Assembly (NCBI RefSeq): GCF_902497625.1
Contig: NZ_CABVGX010000003.1
Span: 1-64,000, forward strand
Direction: 5' to 3'
DNA length: 64,000 nt
From: Pseudomonas fluorescens
GTDB taxonomy: Bacteria > Pseudomonadota > Gammaproteobacteria > Pseudomonadales > Pseudomonadaceae
Part shown: piece by piece, positions 46,616-55,624 of the stretch
Numbering within the stretch: position 1 is the stretch's first letter
Layout of the letters: every line of letters starts with the position of its first letter
The notes under the pieces: generated by a model
What the model saw: only the letters and a program-made list of their open reading frames with translations
The model's database searches: none
What the model was told of the DNA's origin: nothing
Translations under genes and position numbers: made by a program

Positions 46616-47305
46616 TCAGGATTTCGGGTCTTCATCCTTCCACGGCGCAGACAGGTAGCGCGTGCGGTTGAAAGTCTCCAGCCACTCAGGGCTGAACACT
46701 ACCAGCGCGCTGACCACCATCCCGTTGATGAACGCCTCCGGAAAAATGATCAACCACAGGTAACCGACAAAATCCTCCAGCCAGTACGGCATGGCGAATC
46801 GTCCGTCGGACCACAGCAACCACAGGGCCAGCAGCAGGCACAACAACGCCGAGACCGCCGCCGCGAAGAAACCAGAAACGAAGATATACACAAAGGGATT
46901 TCGCGGTTGCGCGCGCTCAACCAGGATCGCGCAGCACTCAGTCACCAGCACCGGCAGCAAAATCAGCAATGCGCCATTCACCCCCATCGCCGCCAGGTCC
47001 TGGCGCCCCAGCAGCATCAACCCCACCTGCGCGACCAGCCCGCCGACAATCGCCAGCGGCCAATCGAGCAGTAGCGTCACCGCCGTCATGCCTAGAAAAT
47101 GATATGACACGCCGGTATCGAAATCCCGCCGCACCAGCCACAGCATGAACAGCGCAAACACTGTGCCGAACAACAGATGCTGACGTCGGCTGTCGGCGAA
47201 CAATTCCACCCACGGGACTCGGCAGACGGCCCACAGCAATACCGGCGCATAGATCAGCCACCCCACTGTGAGGCTCTGCGGTGATAACAATTCGGCGCCG
47301 ATCAT
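46616..47305 (-). CDS. CbiM-type energy-coupling-factor permease component
   Basis: A 229-residue membrane protein with about six helices, related to CbiM substrate components of cobalt/nickel ECF transporters (FLGMTAVTLLLDWPLAIVGG). No CbiN, CbiQ or CbiO partner is adjacent, and the metal-binding N-terminal M-H-I motif of true CbiM is not evident. A candidate cobalamin riboswitch precedes it, suggesting a role in cobalt or corrinoid uptake. Start 47305 chosen just after the riboswitch; the open frame to 47380 runs through the RNA element. Confidence 0.75.
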   Translation of the reverse strand: MIGAELLSPQSLTVGWLIYAPVLLWAVCRVPWVELFADSRRQHLLFGTVFALFMLWLVRRDFDTGVSYHFLGMTAVTLLLDWPLAIVGGLVAQVGLMLLGRQDLAAMGVNGALLILLPVLVTECCAILVERAQPRNPFVYIFVSGFFAAAVSALLCLLLALWLLWSDGRFAMPYWLEDFVGYLWLIIFPEAFINGMVVSALVVFSPEWLETFNRTRYLSAPWKDEDPKS

Positions 47306-47415
47306 GGCTACAGGTCTCCGGCACATGGGCCAATACCACCGGGAGGTCGCCCCGGATTGCAGAGTGCCCCTGAGGATCACTTTCAGTCTACACCGGGGTT
47401 CCCGGTGGCATTAAG
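47306..47415 (-). promoter_or_regulatory. Candidate cobalamin riboswitch
   Basis: On the minus strand the leader of the CbiM-type gene carries CCACCGGGAACCCCGGTG (core GGGAA-ccc-GGTG of cobalamin riboswitches), then GGGGCACTCTGCAATC and, right before the start codon, GTGCCGGAGACCTG, close to the B12 box (CMGGAGACCKG). The element is shorter than the classical form and the L5 part is diverged. The gene it controls fits cobalt/corrinoid uptake. Confidence 0.55.
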
Positions 47416-47497
47416 TAACGCATCCCACCGACGCGAATGGATTTATTGCCTAGACTCTTCCTGTCCACCGTGCGTTTTGGAATAAACGACACGACAA

Positions 47498-47505
47498 AAC
47501 AACAA
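47498..47505 (+). promoter_or_regulatory. Hfq/Crc-type catabolite-activity motif before dctP
   Basis: AACAACAA fits AANAANAA exactly and touches the AGAGGAA ribosome site of dctP. Confidence 0.6.
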
Positions 47506-47518
47506 GAGGAACATGTGA

Positions 47519-48514
<996 letters not shown>

Positions 48515-48585
48515 TCTGCCCGTGAGCGCCGCCTTCACGGGCGGCCGCTCGTTCACAGTCGTCACTCGATCGGGAGATGCCACTC

Positions 48586-49218
48586 ATGAATGCCTTGCGG
48601 CGCACCTGGGAACATTTCGAAGAAGGCTTCATTGTTTTCCTGCTGGCAGCGATGACGCTGGTGACCTTCGTTTACGTCATCGTGAACAATCTCTATGGCG
48701 TGTTTTACAGCCTCGCCGACGCCTGGCCGAGCGCCAGTGAGCCGCTGTTCGCCGTTGGCGACAGCATCATGGGCATGGCGCAGGCGATGACCTGGAGTAT
48801 TTCGATGACCAAGGCCCTGTTCGCCTGGCTGATTTTTTTCGGCTTGTCGTACGGTGTGCGCACTGCCGGTCATATTGGCGTTGATGCGCTGGTGAAACTG
48901 GCGAGCAAGCCGGTGCAGCGTTACATCGGCATCATTGCCTGCCTGTGCTGCCTTGGCTACGCAGGATTGCTCAGCATTGCCAGTTTTGAATGGATTCAAA
49001 CCCTGTTCATCGCCGGTATCGGCGCCGAGGACCTGGGCCATTACGGCATCATGCAGTGGCACATCGGGCTGATTGTTCCTGTGGGTTTTGCCCTCGTATT
49101 CATCCGCTTTGCCGAGATCTTCGTGCGCATCGTGCAAAATCGCCAGACCGGACTGGGTCTGGCCGATGAAGCCGCAGACGTGTTGAAACTGACCGAGCAT
49201 GAGGATGACCGTAAATGA
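48586..49218 (+). CDS. dctQ: TRAP transporter small membrane subunit
   Basis: A 210-residue membrane protein with four helices, DctQ family. I choose ATG 48586, nine bases after GGGAG; ATG 48577 overlaps that site. It overlaps dctM by four bases (ATGA). Upstream 48515-48571 has a GC-rich hairpin-like stretch (GTGAGCGCCGCCTTCACGGG). Confidence 0.92.
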   Translation: MNALRRTWEHFEEGFIVFLLAAMTLVTFVYVIVNNLYGVFYSLADAWPSASEPLFAVGDSIMGMAQAMTWSISMTKALFAWLIFFGLSYGVRTAGHIGVDALVKLASKPVQRYIGIIACLCCLGYAGLLSIASFEWIQTLFIAGIGAEDLGHYGIMQWHIGLIVPVGFALVFIRFAEIFVRIVQNRQTGLGLADEAADVLKLTEHEDDRK

Positions 49219-50498
49219 CCATTCTCTTCCTCTTTCTGGCGCTGTTCGTACTGATGTTCATCGGCGTGCCGATTGCCATTTCCCTGGGACTGGCCGGATC
49301 GCTGACCATCCTGATGTTCAGCCCCGACTCCGTGCGCTCGCTGGCCATCAAGCTGTTCGAGACGTCCGAGCACTACACGCTGCTGGCGATTCCGTTCTTC
49401 CTGCTGGCCGGCGCCTTCATGACCACGGGCGGCGTGGCGCGGCGTTTGATCGACTTCGCCAACGCCTGCGTCGGTCATATCCGGGGCGGTCTGGCCATTG
49501 CGGCAGTGCTGGCGTGCATGCTGTTCGCCGCGCTGTCCGGCTCCAGCCCTGCGACAGTGGCAGCGGTGGGCTCGATCGCCATCGCGGGCATGGTTCGTTC
49601 CGGATATCCACAGGCGTTTGGCGCCGGTATTGTCTGTAACGCCGGCACGCTGGGCATTCTCATTCCACCCTCTATCGTGATGGTGGTTTATGCGGCGGCG
49701 ACGGAAACCTCGGTCGGCAAACTGTTCATGGCCGGCGTGGTACCCGGGTTGCTGCTGGGCACATTTCTGATGATTGCCATCTATGTGGTCGCGGTCAGGA
49801 AAAACCTGCCGGCCATGCCGAGGGCGACGATCCGTGAATGGCTGACGGCCGCGCGCAAGGCAATCTGGGGCCTGTTGCTGATGGTGATCATCCTCGGCGG
49901 CATCTACTCCGGGATGTTCACCCCGACCGAAGCAGCGGCCGTGGCGGCGGTCTACTCGGCGTTCGTGGCCCTGTTCGTCTACAAGGACATGACGTTTCGC
50001 GAGACGCCCAAAGTGCTGCTCGAATCGGCGAAGCTGAGCATCATGCTGATGTTCATCATTGCCAACGCCATGCTCTTCGCTCATGTCCTGACTACCGAAC
50101 AAATACCGCAAACAATCACGGCCTGGGTCATAGCTGCGGGCCTGACACCGGTGACTTTCCTGCTGGTGGTCAACATCGTGCTGCTGATCGCGGGCGCGTT
50201 CATGGAACCGTCGGCGATCATCCTGATCCTGGCGCCCATCCTGTTTCCGATTGCCATGGAGCTGGGGATCGATCCGATTCACCTTGGCATCATCATGGTG
50301 GTCAACCTGGAGATCGGTCTGATAACGCCGCCCGTGGGGCTCAATCTGTTTGTTACGTCGGCAGTTACCGGCATGTCGCTGGGCGCCATCATCCGTGCGG
50401 CCATGCCGTGGCTGATCATCCTGCTGCTGTTCCTGATTTTGATTACCTACGTACCGTGGATTTCCCTGGCGCTGCCGAACTGGCTGGGAATGACGTGA
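49215..50498 (+). CDS. dctM: TRAP transporter large permease subunit
   Basis: A 427-residue sodium-coupled permease of the DctM family with about 12 helices. Motifs include FLLAGAFMTTGGVARRLIDF and TLGILIPPSIVMVVYA. With DctP and DctQ it imports C4-dicarboxylates, preferred carbon sources of Pseudomonas. Confidence 0.95.
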   Translation: MTILFLFLALFVLMFIGVPIAISLGLAGSLTILMFSPDSVRSLAIKLFETSEHYTLLAIPFFLLAGAFMTTGGVARRLIDFANACVGHIRGGLAIAAVLACMLFAALSGSSPATVAAVGSIAIAGMVRSGYPQAFGAGIVCNAGTLGILIPPSIVMVVYAAATETSVGKLFMAGVVPGLLLGTFLMIAIYVVAVRKNLPAMPRATIREWLTAARKAIWGLLLMVIILGGIYSGMFTPTEAAAVAAVYSAFVALFVYKDMTFRETPKVLLESAKLSIMLMFIIANAMLFAHVLTTEQIPQTITAWVIAAGLTPVTFLLVVNIVLLIAGAFMEPSAIILILAPILFPIAMELGIDPIHLGIIMVVNLEIGLITPPVGLNLFVTSAVTGMSLGAIIRAAMPWLIILLLFLILITYVPWISLALPNWLGMT

Positions 50499-50543
50499 CA
50501 GAGCGTTACCATTACGACGCATTTGAACGCTAAGCTTGGGTCT

Positions 50544-51170
50544 ATGGATGATTCAGATTACTTACGCCTGCTGACCATTGCGGCCGAGCAAGCCAACGCG
50601 TTCCTTTCCAATGCCCGCAAATGGGAGCGGGAGCGGTGGGTGTGTCAGCGCCTCTTGCAGGGGCTGAACATTCCCTATCGCGTCGACGAGTTCGCCCCCG
50701 CCGGCGAGCCGCCGGACGTGCTGTTTCGCGATGCCAGTTTTGAAGTGTTCTTCGTCCTCGACGAAGGTCGGCGCCTCAATGACGAGTGGCGCGATGAACT
50801 GCAACGCCGACGCAGCGCGTTTTCCCTCAGCCAGTTGGTGCGCCGCGAGGCCAAGCCCAAACGCATCCCGGCCAATGAATTCCTTTTGAGGCTGGCACCC
50901 ACCTTGCGCAAAAAAGCTCATAACTACAAAGAACGCGGAATGGACCTGGGAGAGCTGGACATCATTGCTTTCGCCAGTCTCAAGCGCGAAGTGCTCGACC
51001 TCAACAGCCATTTCCCGCCGCCCACCGAATACCTGCGTCAGGGCTGGCGCTCGTTGTCGCTGGTCGGTCCGACGTTCGCCCGGGTGTTATTCGCCCACCC
51101 GGATGCGCCGGATTTCCTGCGCAGCAATCTGGGGCGCAGCATCGTCTTCGATGTCGGGATAAGCCTGTGA
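50544..51170 (+). CDS. DUF1780 domain-containing protein
   Basis: A 208-residue cytoplasmic protein typical of pseudomonads. Residues 10-110 (SNARKWERERWVCQRLLQGL, DVLFRDASFEVFFVLDEGRR) resemble a nuclease-like alpha/beta fold, but I see no certain catalytic set. Start 50544 gives the conserved MDDSDYLRLL. Overlaps the MOSC gene by four bases. Confidence 0.8.
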   Translation: MDDSDYLRLLTIAAEQANAFLSNARKWERERWVCQRLLQGLNIPYRVDEFAPAGEPPDVLFRDASFEVFFVLDEGRRLNDEWRDELQRRRSAFSLSQLVRREAKPKRIPANEFLLRLAPTLRKKAHNYKERGMDLGELDIIAFASLKREVLDLNSHFPPPTEYLRQGWRSLSLVGPTFARVLFAHPDAPDFLRSNLGRSIVFDVGISL

Positions 51171-51694
51171 CGCCCTTGCAGGAATTGATCGCCGAAGTGC
51201 CGCAACAAGGTCGTGTTCGCTGGATCGGTGTGCGCCCGGAACGGCACGCGCCAATGATCGAACTGGACGCAGTGGAAGCGCGCCTCGAAGCAGGGCTGAC
51301 CGGTGATCGCGCGCGCCCCGGCGTGCGCAATGCGCGGCAGGTGACGCTGATTCAGTGGGAACATCTGGCTGTGATCAGTTCGCTGCTCGGGCGTGCCGAT
51401 GAACATCCGGTAACGCCTGCGGACTTGCGCCGCAACATCGTCGTCAGCGGCATCAACCTGTTCAGCCTCAAGGGCCGGCGCTTCAGAATCGGCCAGGCGA
51501 TTTTCGAAACCACCGGTTGGTGTCAGCCCTGCGCGCGTTTGCAGAACAACCTCGGCCCGGGGACTTTTCAGGCTGTGCGCGGCCATGGCGGAATCACTGC
51601 CCGGGTGTTGCAAAGCGGGATCATTCGCCTGGAAGACGCGGTGAGCGTCGAGCCGATTCCGGACACCGGCTATGCTCCGTTCAACGTACGATAA
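51167..51694 (+). CDS. MOSC domain protein
   Basis: A 175-residue MOSC (molybdenum cofactor sulfurase C-terminal) protein, starting with GTG 51167 that overlaps the DUF1780 stop. The conserved cysteine that could carry sulfur or bind cofactor is in TTGWCQPCARLQNN. Related to YiiM/mARC-type C-terminal domains; substrate unknown. Confidence 0.88.
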   Translation: MTPLQELIAEVPQQGRVRWIGVRPERHAPMIELDAVEARLEAGLTGDRARPGVRNARQVTLIQWEHLAVISSLLGRADEHPVTPADLRRNIVVSGINLFSLKGRRFRIGQAIFETTGWCQPCARLQNNLGPGTFQAVRGHGGITARVLQSGIIRLEDAVSVEPIPDTGYAPFNVR

Positions 51695-51745
51695 AAACCG
51701 CTGTAGCTTCTTCACATTCAGTAACGTCTACCTGACGAGGCCAAT

Positions 51746-51919
51746 ATGACCAGCCGCCTGAACCCGGACGACCAGAAGCATGTCGAAGAGTACCTGCAAT
51801 TGGCACAGCACCAAGTCGAGCGCCGGCCTTTCCGGCCGTGGATGCTCCTGGTGCTGGTCGTCGCAGTGACCATTGGTCTAGGCCTGTTGAGCCGATTTAT
51901 CAGTTATCTCACGCTATGA
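51746..51919 (+). CDS. DUF3094 small membrane protein
   Basis: A 57-residue protein: charged N-terminus (MTSRLNPDDQKHVEEYLQLA) then one membrane helix (PWMLLVLVVAVTIGLGLLSRF). It fits the DUF3094 family found just upstream of ndh in pseudomonads. GACGAGG lies five bases before the ATG. Function unknown. Confidence 0.8.
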   Translation: MTSRLNPDDQKHVEEYLQLAQHQVERRPFRPWMLLVLVVAVTIGLGLLSRFISYLTL

Positions 51920-51979
51920 GCCGCTTCGCGCTCGCTCGGGTAACTGCACCGATTTCTTTTAGCCTTGCGAGATATCCCC

Positions 51980-53278
51980 ATGACTCATCGTATTGTCATC
52001 GTTGGCGGCGGCGCCGGCGGTCTGGAGTTGGCTACCCGTCTGGGTAAGACTCTGGGCAAGCGCGGTACGGCCAGCGTAATGCTGGTTGACGCTAACCTGA
52101 CTCACATCTGGAAACCGTTGTTGCACGAAGTGGCGGCCGGTTCTCTGAACTCCTCCGAAGACGAACTCAACTATGTTGCCCAGGCGAAATGGAACCACTT
52201 CGAGTTCCAGCTGGGGCGCATGAGCGGGCTCGACCGCGCGCAGAAGAAAATCCAGCTGGCCGCCACCTATGACGAAGCCGGACTGGAACTGGTGCCGGCA
52301 CGTGAAGTGGGTTACGACTCGCTGGTGATCGCGGTCGGCAGTACCACCAATGATTTCGGCACTCAAGGCGCGGCGCAGCATTGTTTGTTTCTCGACACGC
52401 GCAAGCAGGCCGAACGCTTCCATCAGCAGTTGCTCAATCATTACTTGCGCGCCCATGCCGGACAAACCGACAAGGTCGAGCAAATCAGCGTTGCCATCGT
52501 GGGCGCCGGCGCCACGGGCGTCGAACTGGCTGCCGAGCTGCACAATGCCGCGCATGAACTGGCGGCGTACGGGCTGGACCGGATCAAACCGGAAAACATG
52601 CACATTACCCTGATCGAAGCCGGGCCAAGGGTGCTGCCTGCCCTGCCGGAGCGTATCGGCGGGCCTGTGCATAAAACCCTGGAGAAACTCGGGGTGAATG
52701 TCATGACCAACGCAGCGGTCAGCGAAGTGACGGCGGATAGCCTGATCACCGCCGATGGCAAAGTGATCAACGCCAGCCTGAAAGTCTGGGCGGCGGGAAT
52801 TCGCGCGCCGGGTTTCCTCAAGGACATTGATGGCCTGGAAACCAACCGCATCAATCAACTGCAAGTGCTGCCGACTCTGCAAACCACTCGCGACGAGAAC
52901 ATCTTCGCGTTTGGCGACTGCGCGGCGTGCCCGCAACCGGGCACCGATCGCAACGTGCCGCCGCGGGCCCAGGCTGCACATCAACAGGCGTCGTTGCTGG
53001 CGAAATCCTTGAAATTGCGCATCGAAAGCAAAGCGCTGCCGGAATACAAATACACCGATTACGGCTCGCTGATTTCGCTGTCGCGCTTTTCGGCTGTGGG
53101 TAACTTGATGGGTAACCTGACTGGCAGCGTGATGCTCGAGGGCTGGCTGGCGCGGATGTTTTACGTGTCGCTGTACCGCATGCACCAGATGGCGTTGTAC
53201 GGCGCGTTTCGAACGGCGATGTTGATGCTGGGCAGCAAGATCGGGCGCGGAACCGAGCCAAGGCTCAAGCTGCACTGA
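51980..53278 (+). CDS. ndh: Type II NADH dehydrogenase
   Basis: A 432-residue single-subunit NADH:quinone oxidoreductase that does not pump protons. FAD motif IVGGGAGGLELATRLG at residues 5-20 and NAD motif VAIVGAGATGVELAAEL near residue 173. The C-terminal amphipathic part (WLARMFYVSLYRMHQMAL) attaches it to the inner membrane. ATG 51980 is taken for the conserved MTHRIVIVGGG. Confidence 0.95.
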   Translation: MTHRIVIVGGGAGGLELATRLGKTLGKRGTASVMLVDANLTHIWKPLLHEVAAGSLNSSEDELNYVAQAKWNHFEFQLGRMSGLDRAQKKIQLAATYDEAGLELVPAREVGYDSLVIAVGSTTNDFGTQGAAQHCLFLDTRKQAERFHQQLLNHYLRAHAGQTDKVEQISVAIVGAGATGVELAAELHNAAHELAAYGLDRIKPENMHITLIEAGPRVLPALPERIGGPVHKTLEKLGVNVMTNAAVSEVTADSLITADGKVINASLKVWAAGIRAPGFLKDIDGLETNRINQLQVLPTLQTTRDENIFAFGDCAACPQPGTDRNVPPRAQAAHQQASLLAKSLKLRIESKALPEYKYTDYGSLISLSRFSAVGNLMGNLTGSVMLEGWLARMFYVSLYRMHQMALYGAFRTAMLMLGSKIGRGTEPRLKLH

Positions 53279-53289
53279 CACCACCTGCT

Positions 53290-53372
53290 GTAGCAAGCTT
53301 GCTCGCGATAGCCTCGGCGCGGTGCATCTGAATGACCGCGCTGTCTGCATCGCGAGCAAGCTTTGCTCCTAC
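53290..53372. repeat. REP/BIME pair, GTAGCAAGCTTGCTCGCGA family
   Basis: GTAGCAAGCTTGCTCGCGAT and the inverse ATCGCGAGCAAGCTTTGCTC followed by CTAC. It lies after ndh. Confidence 0.85.
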
Positions 53373-53590
53373 AATCGTTTTCTTCAGAAAATCAATTCTG
53401 TTTCCCACTGTATCTCCCCCGCCGTTTCATCCCTTCGCTTACAAACCTCTTCTCCCTCGACACAGTAGCGATACACCGCCGCCGCTAAATGGCCACACCC
53501 GAGCAAGGCACCCCGCCCGCTACGGGTATCGCCGCACTTGCGTGGCGTCCTTTATCGAATGGTTGTGTCGTGCAACCCAGGAGAATTCAA
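53373..53590 (+). other. Upstream region of the EF-hand gene
   Basis: 218 bases without a gene. It is pyrimidine-rich at first, then GC-rich (CGCCGCCGCTAAATGGCC). I see no confident sigma-70 or sigma-54 promoter. CAGGAG (53579-53584) is the ribosome site of the following gene. Confidence 0.35.
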
Positions 53591-53989
53591 ATGTCCCGTA
53601 CCCCTAAAAACGCTATCGGTTTGCTCGGCGCAGTGCTGGCCGGCGGCATGATGTTAACCGGCTCCGTATTCGCCGCGCAGCCTTTGTCTCAAGGTTATCT
53701 GCTGGCCTCTGCAGACCAGGTGGTGAAAACCCCTGAAGGCAAATGCGGTGAAGGCAAGTGTGGTGATGAATCGATGGCCAAAACCGACTCCGATGGCGAC
53801 GGCAAGGTGTCTCGCGCCGAATTCGAGAAAGTCGCGCCGAAGTCCGATTTCGCTAAAATCGACACCAACCATGACGGCTTCATCGACGAGCAAGAAGCCT
53901 ATGACAACGTGAAGGCCAACTTCGAAGCCAATGGCAAGAAAATGCCTAAAGGTCTGTTCGAGCATCTGAAAGATCAGGACGGCGCCTGA
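53591..53989 (+). CDS. EF-hand protein with tandem EGKCG motifs
   Basis: A 132-residue exported protein. Signal MSRTPKNAIGLLGAVLAGGMMLTGSVFA (cleavage near AQP, residue 30), then EGKCGEGKCGDE (about 51-62), then two EF-hands: DSDGDGKVSRAEF (about 67-79, complete calcium ligands) and DTNHDGFIDEQEAY (about 92-105, Asn in position 3). The EGKCG motif is the hallmark of HvfA/bufferin-type precursors whose cysteines are modified by HvfB/BufB-like enzymes; no such genes are adjacent. Start 53591 has CAGGAG upstream. Confidence 0.85.
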   Translation: MSRTPKNAIGLLGAVLAGGMMLTGSVFAAQPLSQGYLLASADQVVKTPEGKCGEGKCGDESMAKTDSDGDGKVSRAEFEKVAPKSDFAKIDTNHDGFIDEQEAYDNVKANFEANGKKMPKGLFEHLKDQDGA

Positions 53990-54004
53990 ACTTCATGGCT
54001 CCAG

Positions 54005-54038
54005 GCCGCGTGAGCCTATGTGGCAGCGCGGCTTTTTT
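54005..54038 (+). terminator. Terminator after the EF-hand gene
   Basis: GCCGCG (54005-54010) and CGCGGC (54027-54032) with a 16-base loop, followed by six T. Confidence 0.75.
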
Positions 54039-54094
54039 GCGCCCACGATTCGACTGCAATTAGTCGACCTGAGGCGATGAGCTTATCGGCAGGC

Positions 54095-54128
54095 AAAAAA
54101 AATCCCCGTATCTTTCGATACGAGGATT
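54095..54128 (-). terminator. Terminator of the tRNA array
   Basis: Minus-strand 12-base stem AATCCTCGTATC / GATACGGGGATT (one G-U pair) followed by eight T. It lies 8 bases past the last tRNA-Pro. Confidence 0.9.
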
Positions 54129-54135
54129 TTTAATA

Positions 54136-54212
54136 TGGTCGGGGTAAGGGGATTCGAACTCCTGACATCCTGCTCCCAAAGCAGGCGCGCTACCGGACTG
54201 CGCTATACCCCG
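54136..54212 (-). tRNA. tRNA-Pro (anticodon TGG), copy 1
   Basis: 77 bases with encoded CCA. Acceptor CGGGGTA pairs with TACCCCG; anticodon loop CTTTGGGA gives TGG; T-arm GAGTTCGAATC. Last in transcription order, next to the array terminator. Confidence 0.97.
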
Positions 54213-54307
54213 GTAAAAAAAAGGCACCTTTAAAAGGCGCCTTCTGCGAACAGAGCTTTTGGCGTCTGATCTTAAGATCTGATTCCAGCGTTAACTGGTT
54301 TCAAAAA

Positions 54308-54383
54308 TGGTGGGTCGTGTGGGATTCGAACCTACGACCAATTGGTTAAAAGCCAACTGCTCTACCAACTGAGCTAACGACCC
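54308..54383 (-). tRNA. tRNA-Lys (anticodon TTT), copy 1
   Basis: 76 bases with encoded CCA. Acceptor GGGTCGT pairs with ACGACCC; anticodon loop CTTTTAA gives TTT. Confidence 0.97.
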
Positions 54384-54388
54384 AAAAA

Positions 54389-54465
54389 TGGTCGGGGTAA
54401 GGGGATTCGAACTCCTGACATCCTGCTCCCAAAGCAGGCGCGCTACCGGACTGCGCTATACCCCG
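54389..54465 (-). tRNA. tRNA-Pro (TGG), copy 2
   Basis: Appears identical to copy 1; five bases separate it from the following tRNA-Lys, so the pair is one transcript. Confidence 0.97.
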
Positions 54466-54560
54466 GTAAAAAAAAGGCACCTTTAAAAGGCGCCTTCTGC
54501 GAACAGAGCTTTTGGCGTCTGATCTTAAGATCTGATTCCAGCGTTAACTGGTTTCAAAAA

Positions 54561-54636
54561 TGGTGGGTCGTGTGGGATTCGAACCTACGACCAATTGGTT
54601 AAAAGCCAACTGCTCTACCAACTGAGCTAACGACCC
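54561..54636 (-). tRNA. tRNA-Lys (TTT), copy 2
   Basis: Appears identical to copy 1, exactly 253 bases away. Confidence 0.97.
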
Positions 54637-54641
54637 AAAAA

Positions 54642-54718
54642 TGGTCGGGGTAAGGGGATTCGAACTCCTGACATCCTGCTCCCAAAGCAGGCGCGCTACC
54701 GGACTGCGCTATACCCCG
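54642..54718 (-). tRNA. tRNA-Pro (TGG), copy 3
   Basis: Appears identical to the other Pro copies, at the same 253-base period. Confidence 0.97.
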
Positions 54719-54813
54719 GTAAAAAAAAGGCACCTTTAAAAGGCGCCTTCTGCGAACAGAGCTTTTGGCGTCTGATCTTAAGATCTGATTCCAGCGTTAA
54801 CTGGTTTCAAAAA

Positions 54814-54889
54814 TGGTGGGTCGTGTGGGATTCGAACCTACGACCAATTGGTTAAAAGCCAACTGCTCTACCAACTGAGCTAACGACCC
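54814..54889 (-). tRNA. tRNA-Lys (TTT), copy 3
   Basis: Appears identical to the other Lys copies. Confidence 0.97.
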
Positions 54890-54894
54890 AAAAA

Positions 54895-54971
54895 TGGTCG
54901 GGGTAAGGGGATTCGAACTCCTGACATCCTGCTCCCAAAGCAGGCGCGCTACCGGACTGCGCTATACCCCG
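54895..54971 (-). tRNA. tRNA-Pro (TGG), copy 4
   Basis: Appears identical to the other Pro copies. Confidence 0.97.
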
Positions 54972-55066
54972 GTAAAAAAAAGGCACCTTTAAAAGGCGCC
55001 TTCTGCGAACAGAGCTTTTGGCGTCTGATCTTAAGATCTGATTCCAGCGTTAACTGGTTTCAAAAA

Positions 55067-55142
55067 TGGTGGGTCGTGTGGGATTCGAACCTACGACCAA
55101 TTGGTTAAAAGCCAACTGCTCTACCAACTGAGCTAACGACCC
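55067..55142 (-). tRNA. tRNA-Lys (TTT), copy 4
   Basis: Appears identical to the other Lys copies. It is the first Lys in transcription order, five bases after Pro copy 5. Confidence 0.97.
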
Positions 55143-55147
55143 AAAAA

Positions 55148-55224
55148 TGGTCGGGGTAAGGGGATTCGAACTCCTGACATCCTGCTCCCAAAGCAGGCGC
55201 GCTACCGGACTGCGCTATACCCCG
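55148..55224 (-). tRNA. tRNA-Pro (TGG), copy 5
   Basis: Appears identical in sequence; it is preceded by tRNA-Asn rather than by the 253-base spacer, and marks the promoter-side edge of the repeat array. Confidence 0.97.
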
Positions 55225-55233
55225 GTTTGAAAT

Positions 55234-55309
55234 TGGCTCCGTGACCAGGACTCGAACCTGGGACCCAATGATTAACAGTCATTTGCTCTACCGACTGAGC
55301 TATCACGGA
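55234..55309 (-). tRNA. tRNA-Asn (anticodon GTT)
   Basis: 76 bases with encoded CCA. Acceptor TCCGTGA pairs with TCACGGA; loop CTGTTAA gives GTT. First gene after the promoter at 55413-55440. Confidence 0.97.
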
Positions 55310-55412
55310 ACTACATATTTCAATGCTACTGGTATCACATTTACAAATTGAAGCTTTTGCTGCATCTCTTCGACCCGTTCGCATCGCTGCGTTCGTGTGT
55401 CTGAGGCGCGCT

Positions 55413-55440
55413 ATTCTACAATCTTAAGCACCTCTGTCAA
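55413..55440 (-). promoter_or_regulatory. Promoter of the tRNA array
   Basis: Minus-strand TTGACA (55440-55435) and TAGAAT (55418-55413), spacer 16, followed by AGCGCGCC. It is built like the rRNA promoters at the left end of the window and should be under the same growth-rate and ppGpp/DksA control. The stretch 55441-55573 between it and the clpB terminator shows nothing else. Confidence 0.82.
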
Positions 55441-55573
55441 CCCCTTAAATTGCTTTCAAGTTAATGATTTGCAACTTATTTCAGATTTCTGCTTGGGGAG
55501 CAAAAACCCTTTCAGGCGACGTACTGCGGGGCGCACTTTACAAGCCTTTTCCTTTCAGTTCAACAACCTGACG

Positions 55574-55599
55574 AAAAAAAGGCCCCGCAATGCGGGGCC
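55574..55599 (-). terminator. clpB terminator
   Basis: Minus-strand GGCCCCGC ATT GCGGGGCC followed by seven T; it lies 25 bases past the clpB stop. Confidence 0.93.
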
Positions 55600-55624
55600 T
55601 CTTGTGTTTTCCAGCCAGCCAGGG

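Larger units (their letters stand above)
54136..55147 (-). repeat. Four tandem copies of a 253-bp tRNA Pro-Lys unit
   Basis: Units begin at 54136, 54389, 54642 and 54895; a fifth Pro starts at 55148. All spacers have the same length and appear identical by eye. Each spacer holds a terminator-like hairpin on the minus strand (AAGGCGCCTTTTAAAGGTGC then eight T, for example 54214-54243) directly before the next tRNA-Pro. Confidence 0.95.

Noticed and set aside
54136..55224. CRISPR-like regular repeat pattern
   Set aside because: The repeats are tRNA genes with constant spacers, not short repeats with unique spacers.
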